Part shown: positions 33,122 through 45,100 of the stretch, piece by piece
Layout of the letters: each line of letters begins with the position of its first letter
How positions within the stretch are numbered: position 1 is the first letter of the stretch
Source of the DNA: Acanthaster planci
Taxonomy: Eukaryota > Echinodermata > Asteroidea > Valvatida > Acanthasteridae
Assembly (NCBI RefSeq): GCF_001949145.1
Contig: NW_019091375.1
Span: 2,824,921 to 2,875,996 of the forward strand
Direction of reading: 5' to 3'
DNA: 51,076 bases
Program-made: the position numbers and the translations under genes
Notes under the pieces: model-generated
Told to the model about the DNA's origin: nothing
The model's input: the letters and a program-made list of their open reading frames with translations, nothing else
Databases searched by the model: none

Positions 33122-36100
33122 TTAATTTGTCTTTAGGGCTTTCTGCATTCTTGCCAAAGCTGAAAAAGGAACCAAAATTGAAATGAAGTGATACATGAAC
33201 TGCATTCAAACACACTGCAAACTAACATAACAATGTGCCATGATCACACAAAAAAAATTAAATGAAATGTTCTGTCAAAATCTATTGCCTTGTTAACAAC
33301 AAATACAATAATCACCAACGATCCAGAACCCACCCACCAACTGAAAGTTGAACCATCTAGTCAATATCAATGGCTTCTTTCGTAATGAATTACAGAGGGG
33401 ACCGTGACAACAATTGCATGAGGTGGCAGACACCATGAACACAATGTGAGATCCAATCAACAACATGTAAGACAATGAGATTTCAAAGTGCACTCTACAT
33501 GTACGTGTACATGTAGTTTGACTAGGACTGTCTGGCACATAAACATACTGTACCCTGTTCTGTTCTCAAAGACCGCACCAATCTGCCCCTCTCTCAGATC
33601 CTTCTCTGAAGGGTTTGTCTTAGTAGACCCCCCCTTCACAAGCCCCAAACACTTGCCTGTCTCTAGAGTGTCCTTGTCCTTTGCAAAGACCAACCTGAAC
33701 CACCCCCTCTCTTGTCCAAGGCAAACGGCAGAAGGAGTGCCCTGTACTCCAGCTCGAAGGAGTTTCTGCTTAAGTTCCTCCTCTGCTTCTGCAGTTGGAG
33801 CTGACAAAAACTGGGGAAAACACAATCCAAATTCGCCTCGGACTTTAATTTTTTTTTTCTTAAAAAAGCTCAGGTATCTGCTCATTTTCAAGTTACAAAC
33901 TGTATGCAAATTCAACCAAACCTCAAACTGGGGGAAAACACATGCCAAGTTTACCTCAGACTAAATTCTTTCAAAACTGATGTCTGTGCCCTTTCACATT
34001 ACAAACTGCATGAAAGTTTTATCAAGCCTCTGCCCTAAGGGTAGAAGTTCACATCTCAACTTTGAAAAAACTGAAAAAAACGTGGATTCATTCCTCAACA
34101 AAAGGTCATTATATAGCACTTCACCCTAAGAGTCCCNNNNNNNNNNNNNNNNNNNNNNNNNNNNNNNNNNNNNNNNNNNNNNNNNNNNNNNNNNNNNNNN
34201 NNNNNNNNNNNNNNNNNNNNNNNNNNNNNNNNNNNNNNNNNNNNNNNNNNNNNNNNNNNNNNNNNNNNNNNNNNNNNNNNNNNNNNNNNNNNNNNNNNNN
34301 NNNNNNNNNNNNNNNNNNNNNNNNNNNNNNNNNNNNNNNNNNNNNNNNNNNNNNNNNNNNNNNNNNNNNNNNNNNNNNNNNNNNNNNNNNNNNNNNNNNN
34401 NNNNNNNNNNNNNNNNNNNNNNNNNNNNNNNNNNNNNNNNNNNNNNNNNNNNNNNNNNNNNNNNNNNNNNNNNNNNNNNNNNNNNNNNNNNNNNNNNNNN
34501 NNNNNNNNNNNNNNNNNNNNNNNNNNNNNNNNNNNNNNNNNNNNNNNNNNNNNNNNNNNNNTTAAGTCACAAAAATGAATCAATTTCTATGGGATGACCA
34601 CAACACGTTATTCAAATCATTGCGTGTTTCAATTAAAAGTTCTTCACTGAGGTTGTGCTTCCTCAAAAAGTGGCTGTCACATGCAACAGCCGCAAAATTA
34701 ACCAAGGCCTGTGTGTATTCACGAAGAAATACCTCAGTGTAACTTTAGTCATGAAGACACTGTAATGAACAACTCCTTACATCATAGACCAGGCACTCCT
34801 GGTCTATGACACAGATAAAACAAAAAGCATGTTACAAACCTTGCTGAAATCTGCCCAGACAAAAAGCCCTGCTCCTCCATTGTGGCAGGGGACACCCAGC
34901 TCACTCAACCCCTGGGTGAAGAAACTATGAGCCTCTTTCAACCTCTTGACTGAAGTTGCCAAGAAGACATTGACAAACCAATCTACAAAAAAACAGCAGC
35001 AAAGAGGAATAAAAAGGAAAAGAAAAGCAAATATGAACAGCTGTGGTCCAAAGGTTACAACTGACAGTGTTTTAGTAAAAATTTTCAATTCTCAGCAACC
35101 GTTCTTTCTAGAGATGGTTAAAGCTACCGGTAGCACACCTATTTTACTGACATGAGCATGTAAATAAGGGATAAGAGTAGACATTCTCAATGATCAGCTA
35201 TGGTACTGAAGAAAAATTGTTGCCAGGAATAGCACGTAAATAATGTACTGCTTGCTTTCAAGAAGCCTTGTGTCTGAACTCCGGCTCAGTTTGGGGCTGT
35301 TGATAAGTGAACTCACACCATGCCAAGCGATGTCAGCTATTCTTACTACTAAAGCAAATGGTAGGAAAAGCTGAACTCCATCTAAGTATGCGGTCATGTG
35401 TATTTTGAAAATATACATGACCGCATACTGATGAAAATACTATTTTCAGCATAAAAAGTTGAATACATTTCATAGGAAAGTTTGGATATGTGTCATTCCA
35501 CCTTCAACAGTTGGAAAAGGAGCAGTGAATAGGTCACTGTGAATGCAAGAAGTCTGCAGTTGTTAATAGCAAGGGACAAGTATTTGTGTTTATTTGAGAA
35601 GCCTGGTGTTAGATTCTAAAAGCTTCCAGCTGATGTCATCCATTGATGAATATAGTGTTTGCTTGGTCGCTGATCCAACTGTACCGTGAAAGATCTTACT
35701 ACTATTAAGCTAAATTCGTGTGCTAAGTTTATTATTGTAACATGCACAAATTTGTTAATGTGTTATGGCCTTTTGCTTTGTTAGAGCATATTTTATGTGA
35801 CTTGCATATGACACGGGTGACTCGGAGAATACTGTATGGAAGTTACCAACGGTCACGTGTGTCGGTCACCCAATTCTTGTTGTTTTGCATGATTAGACCA
35901 TTCAAGGGCGCATGACTTCAAAGTAGGGAAGTTGTAGGAGACCGTGCCTTAGCAAGGGCGACCTCACTGTCGTAATTCTAACACATAAATATATGCATAT
36001 TGTGTAGCTAATCTGCAATATATCTCGGTTATTTGCATGTTTGTATGTCAAGTAATTGTTAGTTGTTTGCGCATGTACCGTGCCGGTGCTCGTTCCGTTT

Positions 36101-39100
36101 CACGATGGGACCGGGCCTCCTTGTGGCGTCCCACTACACTACCAAGGGAGCTACCCAACCTTATCTTGGTGGTCTCTTCCCTTCATCCGTATCTTTGTTT
36201 CGGTAACACTGGTCAGGAAACATGGTAACCTAGAGCAATTTAAACCAGGAAACAGCCCTTTGTACCGGTAACACTATTGATGTTTCCAACCTGGGCAGTG
36301 GTGAATGGGAAAGCCCCATGACAGATGTGCTTTTTCAACAAAAATCATCAAACCAACCATAGGAAACATGCTTACAGGGTAAGCTGACAAGTACTGACCA
36401 ATCAAAGGCTTTGTCCATATTTCCACTTTCAACAAGATCACAAGAACCCAAATAAATTTTTTTTAGGTTTTTTGGCTGGTGCAAAGGACAAAAGCATGGT
36501 ACATACATCAACATCATGTCACAGCAGTTTCCACTGAGTAATGGATGAGACACTCAACTGGTCATAAGGTACCGGTAACTATGAAAGGAGGGAATTCAAA
36601 CCACCAGAACGTTAACCGTTTCCAAACGCGCACTGGGTCGACAGATTTCGCGCATTCTGATTGGCCAACGGCGTTGCCCACACTTGGAGGCGCACTATTG
36701 TGAATCGCCCGTACTGGTGCATTTTGATTGGGGCTACAAATAGGCACAGTCCTACTTAGAGTCAGACACCCCTCTTGAAATGTAGGCAACATTAATTGCC
36801 AGGACCTACCTGAGTCTGACAGCATTCTGGCCATAGCCTGCTGCCAGCCGGTGGGTGCTGCATGGAAATGAGCAATACTTGTCAATGCCTTACAGACCTC
36901 ATCATTCCAAGTATAGTTGACAGCGATATGCATCCCGCTCATGGCAAGATCCTAAACGGCCAATGGACATACATACAAGAATGTATGAGGAAGTGAATGT
37001 ATTTTTCATCACTAGTCATCGTGAAAAAAGTCACAAGTATTTTCACCATGGGTAATACTTAAAACCAACAAACCAGTTGCTGGCATGATTGTGTTAATTT
37101 TGCCAATGATCTGCATGGAGTTATCAATGGCATGATGAAGATATCTACCATAGGTCCCACCTGAGTATCATGGAGCACATTGGCCTATTTTTTCCTGAAG
37201 ACTATAAAGAAATGAAACCCCAATTATTAACAAACTAGCTCATGATACATGAAATACATGTATATTGGACTGAAAGGTATCACTCTAGCTTCAAGAAGTG
37301 GTAGAACTACCAGAAAATAGCATTTCAGGTTTTGTGGAATGCCGCTTTACTGTTTTTTAATTTCAATTTTTTTTTTCCGAAACGCTCAGTGGGGGGTTGG
37401 GGTAAATTTTGAAAATTGAAATTCACTTTTTGAACAAAAAAAAAAAGTTTGGACTTGGGCGACTTACGCACGCTGTGCCAGGAATCCTAAGTGTGATCTG
37501 TTTCAACTTCGTTCCGAGTTATGGATAGACTGACCTGTGTATTATGGACGGTGTGAAATTCCATGGGTGAAAGTGTTTTTTAGGTTAAATATGTGCCGAC
37601 ATTAATGTATGCTGACTCCATTGTAACCATGTAAAATCAATGCACAAGTCAACCTGCATGGCACCATCTGATCGTGAACACATGTAGGCCTACATGTTGT
37701 CTAACGTAAATTTTCCATAAATATTTGTGTAGATGAGGGTGCATGGAATTAGACATAAAATGGCTGTCATTAGTAGTACATGTCAGTGATGTAGTCGAGT
37801 ACCTTTTGAGAACCTACAAGTTCTCCACCAAATATTTAACTAGTTAGGAGGAAACAAAGCTGAAGTACATCGGCAGTTGATGGTACATGCATATTGGTAA
37901 GATTAAAAAGCAACATAATGACTTCAGACCATCACTGCTTGATTAAAATTAACTTTTTAGGACAAAAGTACTCGGCCGAGTACTTCTCTCCTTGAAACTT
38001 AAATTCTACACAACTGGGAGTGTCTGAAGTCTAACATTTATTTTGTAATCTTTCCTTTGCACATTTACCATCAAATGCCTGTGCACTCTGGCTTTATTCC
38101 CTTTTACCCAGTTCAGTATTTTGCAGAGAACGTTGGTACTCGGAAAGTAGACAACAACACTGGTACATGTACTTTGCAACTGCAGGCTTTCACACCTATG
38201 TGAAGCGACTTGCATTGCCCAAGTTGTGTGGAAGCAAACAAGAAGCATACACAAAGTAAACTGGTTCCCACAGCTAGAAATAGCGACATGGAATGGACGG
38301 GAGTCAGTAACACCCGCATGACATGATACATTCTGAAGTTTGAGAACACGAAAATATGAAAGGATAAAAACTACAGAAACATTTTAAGTTAGTTCACAAA
38401 TTAATTTGTTCTTTACACAATGGTATTTTCCAATTTCATATATTTATGTTGAGGTCTCAGTGCATGTACTTTCGGCGGTTCAGTAAAACCCCGATTTTCT
38501 GTTTGATCGTCGCTTAGCCTTTAGTCAAGGCACACTGGATACTGAGCTGGTAACACCAACAAGACTAGCGCGAGTGGCCACAAGCACCTTTACCATCTTG
38601 AAGAACTGATCAGCACGTAACTCATCAAGAAGAACATTAATTAAGGGAGCGCTGTAGTGGGAATTTGTAAATTTGGTCGCCGCACAGCATTCAACATGGC
38701 CACTACCGTGCATGATACATGCCCTGTTCCAGTGAATCTGTGACCATGGTATAACAAAACAATTGTTGCCTGCTGTAACTCACGGCAAACGGCACCGTCG
38801 GCTTGGCCCCAAGTGCCATTTGCCCCCTCAGGTGTACAAAATCCCATGGACCCCTACACTGCAGGCGACAATTGTTAAATGTACACGTATGTGTACGGGA
38901 CGGGCATTATCTTTTTTATACAAAGAATAGGGCAAATAGGTGAATATGTTACATGCAAACGCCTTCAGATGTAATGGAGCTCACTTACATTTCATTAAGT
39001 ACTGGTGTGGCAGTTTAGGACAAAGGGTCACTGTCTTTTAACAAAACTCAAAAGAATTAAACAAAAAAAAATGGTGCAACCAACCTTACTAAATGTCCAA

Positions 39101-42100
39101 ATAAAGTGTACTTTCTGTGGGTCTGGTATCTCATCTTCTCTGAATTGAAAGATGCTGCTGTGAGTTACTCCTTCCTCATAAATTGTGCTCATGTAGACTT
39201 CATCAAAAACCACATGAAGATCATGCCTAACAAAAACAGTAACACATTGGTCCTGATCTGAAACTCCACCAAACAAACACTGACTAAACACAAACATGTA
39301 CGTATGTACATGTATAGCATTATCATACATGTGCGGAATAACGGAAGTATGTTTCTAAATGAGAGAAAACTGGGTGAAGTAAAATAAAGTGCCTTTACTT
39401 CTTGCCCTTGGCAGAGCCTTGAACCGAGAACTGCAACATGAGTGTCATCGTCACTGGAAACAAACTGACAGGTGTATGCACCAGTGTATGTGGGTAGTTG
39501 GTATACAACAGCCACAAACTTTACTTTACACGTAACAAACAGCCAGTTTGTTTCAAAAATCTGAGGCTCTAGTATTCTGGTTCTTGGTACTACATACGTG
39601 TTTATACTGCCCTCTTCAGTTCACACACACAGCTTAGACATCCTACCTGCTAGCAAACATCAGGAGATCTAGAACCTGCTTTCTGCTGTACACATCCCCC
39701 AACGGATTGCTTGGATTGACTAGGAACAGCGCCCTCACGGTGACACCCTGAGAAGAATAAAAACAATATGACATCAATTGAATACCAATATTGACCACAA
39801 GGCATACCAAAGCCCTTCCGCTCCATTTCACATGTGGAGCAGCTGCCCAACAATTTCTTTTCATGTACCTCACTAACAGCTTTCTGATAGGCCTCTTCAG
39901 CTCGGTCAGCGGTGAGCTGAAAAGGTTGACTCTCTCCTGGCCTGGGCTGTCAATCAAGAAATCGAAGTACATATGACTGCTATCACCTTCACAGTAAATG
40001 CACAAATAAAAAGCATATTTAACAAACAAGTTGACAGAAAGGTAACTTAGTTCTCAGTGGTGGAAGGTCAGATAGGGCCCTTCAATACCAATTTGGCCTG
40101 TCAGCACTAAGACCGGCCAGCCGACCCCAGGAAGCTCGGTGGTCGAGTGGTTAAGACATCTGCACTAGTAAGCAGGAGGTTATGGGTTTGATTCCCACCC
40201 CAGTAAGCTTGTTAATTTTTTCGCAAGCTCTCGGACAAGCACTGAGCATAAAGTGTTTATCAATCTATACCTTGGGTAAGGGCAAAACCCGTTATTTAAA
40301 TTCAAAAAAACTCTGTAGGCAGGCGAAAACTCCAAACACTACTCCAGAGCAGGGTTGAATGAGACACAGGTTTTGAGATGTTACGGCTTCTTACCTCCTT
40401 GAAAAGAGGGATTGGAACAACATCCACGTTGGGCCTGAGCTTCAGACTTCTGCCCAGACCATAGTAAAATGGTACGGGTACAAGAACAGCCTCTTGAAGT
40501 ACAGGAAATAGAGACAACATTGACAAATTTATCTTCCAAACCCTGTGATATGTTCTCAGTTTCCTTTACAACTGAGCAAACCTGAATTACAGGTACAAGT
40601 ATACAGGTATGTACTTGATGCATAAGAATACTACAAATGTAAACGACATAAGCACGCACATAACTCTCAGTGAGTGCCTCTGTGAGGCCTTCATCCGTGT
40701 CCATGCCCCCCAATCAAGTTGCTACTATGACATACAATCAAATCAAAGTAATGTATATCATGTTGTACTTGGTACAAATCCATAAAGCAGTCAACACATT
40801 TATAATAATAATACAGAGCACTTGTAATGCGCCGGTATCCACCAAATAATAATACAGAACACTTATAATGAGCCGCTATCTGCCAAATAATAATACAGAA
40901 CACTTACAATGCACCGGTATCTGCCAAATAATAATACAGAGCAGTTATAATGCGCTGGTATCCACCAAATAATAATACAGAGCACTTGTAATGCGCCGGT
41001 ATCCGCCAAATAATAATACAGAACACTTATAATGCGCTGGTATCCGCCAGATGTTAGATTTAGATAAAAACTGTTATGTGCATTTGTACCAAACAACGTT
41101 CGACAGGCCATAATGATTTCGACACATTCAAATGAAAATTAGCCATACCTAGAAGTATTTGTGCCATTAACATAAAACCTGATTCTTCAACGTCTCCTAT
41201 ACATCAGCACTTACACACACATCACACCGTTAACCCTAACCCTCCTCAATCCTTCACCTGTTGGAGGACTGAGGAGTGTTAGGGTGAAGCAACTATAAAT
41301 TTGAGTGTCCCTTGATAGATCCATTCTTGAGGTCATTGCAATAGTTCATGTGTAGAGAACTACTAAAAAAAGTGAAACATTGGACATGTATTTGCCCTTC
41401 AAGCCCCCAAAGCATGTCAGAATTAAATAAGAGGGTAGGAAATTGAACAAGTGAATGACTGACAAGAACAGAAGGCAATAAGCCATTTGCGAGTTAATTT
41501 TGAATAAAAGCACTGAGTTTATCTGACTGCACATAATGATTTGAATTCCCCAGACTAAAGACACTGTTGCTATACCTCTTGATTTGGGGCAAGCTTTCGC
41601 ATAGCGACCACCATCTCTGGAATGGCCTGGTTCCTTTGTGCTGTTCTTATCCATTGAGAACTGTGTATTATTGCAAGGCATCTCTTATGTAACTAAGCAA
41701 AAGCTTGCCCCAAATCACGAGGTACAGCAACAGTGGTTTTAGTAAGGGGAATTCAAGTTGTAATGTTCACGTGAATTTAAAGAACTCAATGTACCAGATT
41801 TGGGTCAAAGTTAACTCGCAAAAAGTTTTATTGTATTGTACAACCACCTAAATATTTCACTGTCAAATAAAACAAAACTCTAGCTGCTTGGGGTGTTTGG
41901 AGCAGTACAGAGAGTGACAGGTGGGCAGCCTTGGGTAGTACATACAAGACAATGGGGGTAAAATTACAGCAACTGACATGCTTGAAGGACACTAAAGACA
42001 GCATAGCCTTTGACACTGGATAAGAACTCTACAGAAGTACTGGATCCCCCCCCCAAAAAAAAACCAGAAAGCAAACTAAACCTGAAACTGTCCTAAACAT

Positions 42101-45100
42101 GATGGAGGGAATGTAGCAACTTCTGTCATCTCATGGACCCTCATAACCTCTATTACAAGAACATATAAATGTACCTCCAGCATCACATAAGACATGCGCC
42201 ATGGCCTCCAAACATACATCACCTCCATTCATGATGACCATCTGACAAAAAAAATACAGTAGTGGAAGAATCATTTTTTGAAAAATAAAATGCAAGCAAA
42301 ACAGCGCCATTAATGTATATGATGTTCATGTAACAAACTGAGTGGTAGTGATGGTACAAGTGCATGGTTGGTTAAGTATACAAGGAAGGAGATTGGGCTA
42401 GCTAGGGTTAGATAGGATGGTCGGGTGACTGTAAGGTGGAGAAGATTCCAGCAACTGACTTGATACTCAGACTTCACTGAAGATTGTTCAGCAACAAAAA
42501 ATGTGGCGACAGAATGCTTCGTTCATTCTTGTGATTTCTGACTAGAATCCCTACCTTGTTAGGGTCCAGGGGCTTTGCAGCATGTGATGTGATGGTCAGG
42601 AGTTTTGCAATTGCTTCTCGCAGCTCTGGCAACCCTTCCGTTTCGCCGTACTTAAACATCCGGTCAGACCATGTCCTTGGTAATTCCATTGAGCAGTCCA
42701 GCTAACAAGACAACAAGGATACATGTTATAGGATCAATTTTTCACACAGTTTAAAGTGAAGCGTTCTTGAACTTACATACATGTACATGTACATGCAACT
42801 CTGGAGCAAAACTTGCAAGGAGGAAAAAAACGAGACAAAGAAGTGTTTCAGATTTACGCAAAGTTTTTCAGTCTTGGTTTCAGCTGTTAGTCCCGATAGT
42901 CACAAAGCTGGAATATTGCAAGATGCTGGCTATGATTCCCAGCAACTTGCAAGAAAAACCATATGTTTAGCAATGCATGCAAAAAACCAGTATGAGGCTG
43001 CAACATTATTTTCCCTAAAACTTACTATTTGAACCTAGCCAGCTGACACTTAACATTTACCACATTTTAGAAATCATTCTGATTAATTGTGACAAAATTC
43101 TCATCATATTAAGAAGCAAGAAGCAGCAGCCAACTGATAAGGTAATTCCAGAGATATACGGGTCCAAAAGTGTGACATTTATGAGTCCGTTACATCTGAC
43201 CTTTGTTATTTGACATGGGAATATCACCGGAATTGATTTCAAACTATTACTATTCGTTAGGCAGGCAATTTCCATTAATTAATCACTCTAAGAAATTAGA
43301 AAATGTGCTCTGAACTTACAAAATCATATGTCAGATGTGACAGCGACGCTTAAAAAAAGGACCCTGAATCTCTGGAATTACCCCTATCTGTTAACTCTGG
43401 TTATACATGCACTTCTATTCTTATTCCAGCTAGGCTTGAGGGCGGCTATACGAGAGTTTCAAGAATTTTATGCAGACTAATTTGGAATTTTCAATACATA
43501 TTACATGAGTTGACAGCTGAGTCCAGACAGCAGTGTCTACAGTTACCATAAGAAGTGCCTGATTTTAAATTGCAGATGTGAGCTTGTGACAGATCCTTTG
43601 ACACCTTTTTTTAATTTTGTGTTCATTCATGTACATTTTCACCCAATTGCATATTTATAAAACAAAGATCATTTAGCAAGTAAAACTATTTAAAAGTTTC
43701 TCATCGTCAACCACTTTTTTTTTCTGCACCCACTTCCTTTACGTTTTTGGTTTTTGTGTGTATTTTTCTTTCTATTACGTGTTAAAGCCACCCCTTTACT
43801 TTAGGCACAAATGTTTCATCAGCCAAAGATTTCAGCAGTTTTATCCACCATCTAAGAAATACAACAACGTGTATTTTACAACCCAGGAGAAAATCTATTT
43901 TATTCAGCTTTTAAACGTAAAAAGTGAGATCAGGGTATGAGGGTGCATGTACCTACATGTGTGATTCTCGGCATCACATGTATCCAAACTAATCCAGTGG
44001 ATTAGTGCAATATTTCTAGTTAGACTTCCAACAGTAAATACTGGAAAGGAAGCATGTAACAAATTATACATGTACATGTATTCGGTGCTTAGCATTTTCG
44101 ATGTGCTTTCGCATTTCTGTCTAGTTTTCAAATACCCCCTTCGCCAATTCGATTAAATGCCTTTATGTCTTTTTCCAAGTAGTGTGGCAACTTCATTTAC
44201 TCAAACATTCTGGGTCATGCCGGGCCAGGAATCAAAGGTGGGAGGAAAACCCCAGAGGAAGATTCTGGGTAAAACCGGGCCAGGAATCAAAGGTGGGAGG
44301 AAAACCCCACAGGAAGATTCTGGGTAAAACCGGCCAGGAATCAAAGGTGGGAGGAAAACCCCACAGGAATATTCTGGGTCAAGACAGGCCAGGAATCAAA
44401 GGTGGGAGGAAAACCCCACAGGAATATTCTGGGTAAAACCGGCCAGGAATCAAAGGTGGGAGGAAAACCCCAGAGGAAGATTCTGAGTCAAACCGGGTTG
44501 GAATCAAACCCTGACTGCAGAGATGGAAGGCGTGGAAAGAACCACTGTGCCAATGGGATTCCCTATATTACATATAATTTAATTATAAAAATATCCAAAT
44601 GTATATCCATATGTATTTTATATACCACAGAAAAATATATATATTTCATACACTATTGTGTATATAGAACAAAAATGACTGTTTTGACACAAGTTATATA
44701 CTAACCTGAACAATAATTACAAGCACATTCAAGTACCAGACTAAATATGTGACCTGCTCTGCAAAAAAGGGTAATAAGTGGTGCAATGCCAAGACACATA
44801 ATGGTCCGTTCTATTTGGAGAGGGCAACATTTCTTTAAAAACTAGATTATTTTGTTTTTTCCTTTCATTCTTTCTAAAATATTTACATTTTCAGAATTTA
44901 TGATGACAAACATGGACACTGATGAATAAAGATGAAAAATTGATCATTCAGTAGGAAATCCTATATTGCCTTGCGTTTCCAAGCGCTACACTTCATGAGC
45001 GTTTTCTCGAAAAGAGCTTTTATTGAATCCAACAATGTGGACAAATGTTTATATATCTCTGGAATGCAGCCCACTACAGGGGCCATTCATACATGTATAT

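Noticed and set aside
33488-33964. 158-codon plus-strand open frame
   Set aside because: It is the antisense shadow of exon 11 of ACCS-like copy B.
40130-40210. tRNA gene
   Set aside because: A and B boxes are present but the ends do not pair into an acceptor stem and a SINE body follows. The same holds for 49750-49828.
40804-41049. CRISPR-like array of evenly spaced repeats
   Set aside because: Units are contiguous with no unique spacers, and the DNA is eukaryotic; it is an ordinary tandem repeat.
41230-41245. Interstitial telomere repeat (TTAACCCTAACCCT)
   Set aside because: Only two units are present and they form one arm of a hairpin whose other arm is not telomeric; a transposon end is more likely.
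44182-44704. Open frames with repeated GQESKVGGKPHRKILG-like peptide
   Set aside because: They translate the tandem SINE body; the period is not a multiple of three throughout and no splice context supports coding.
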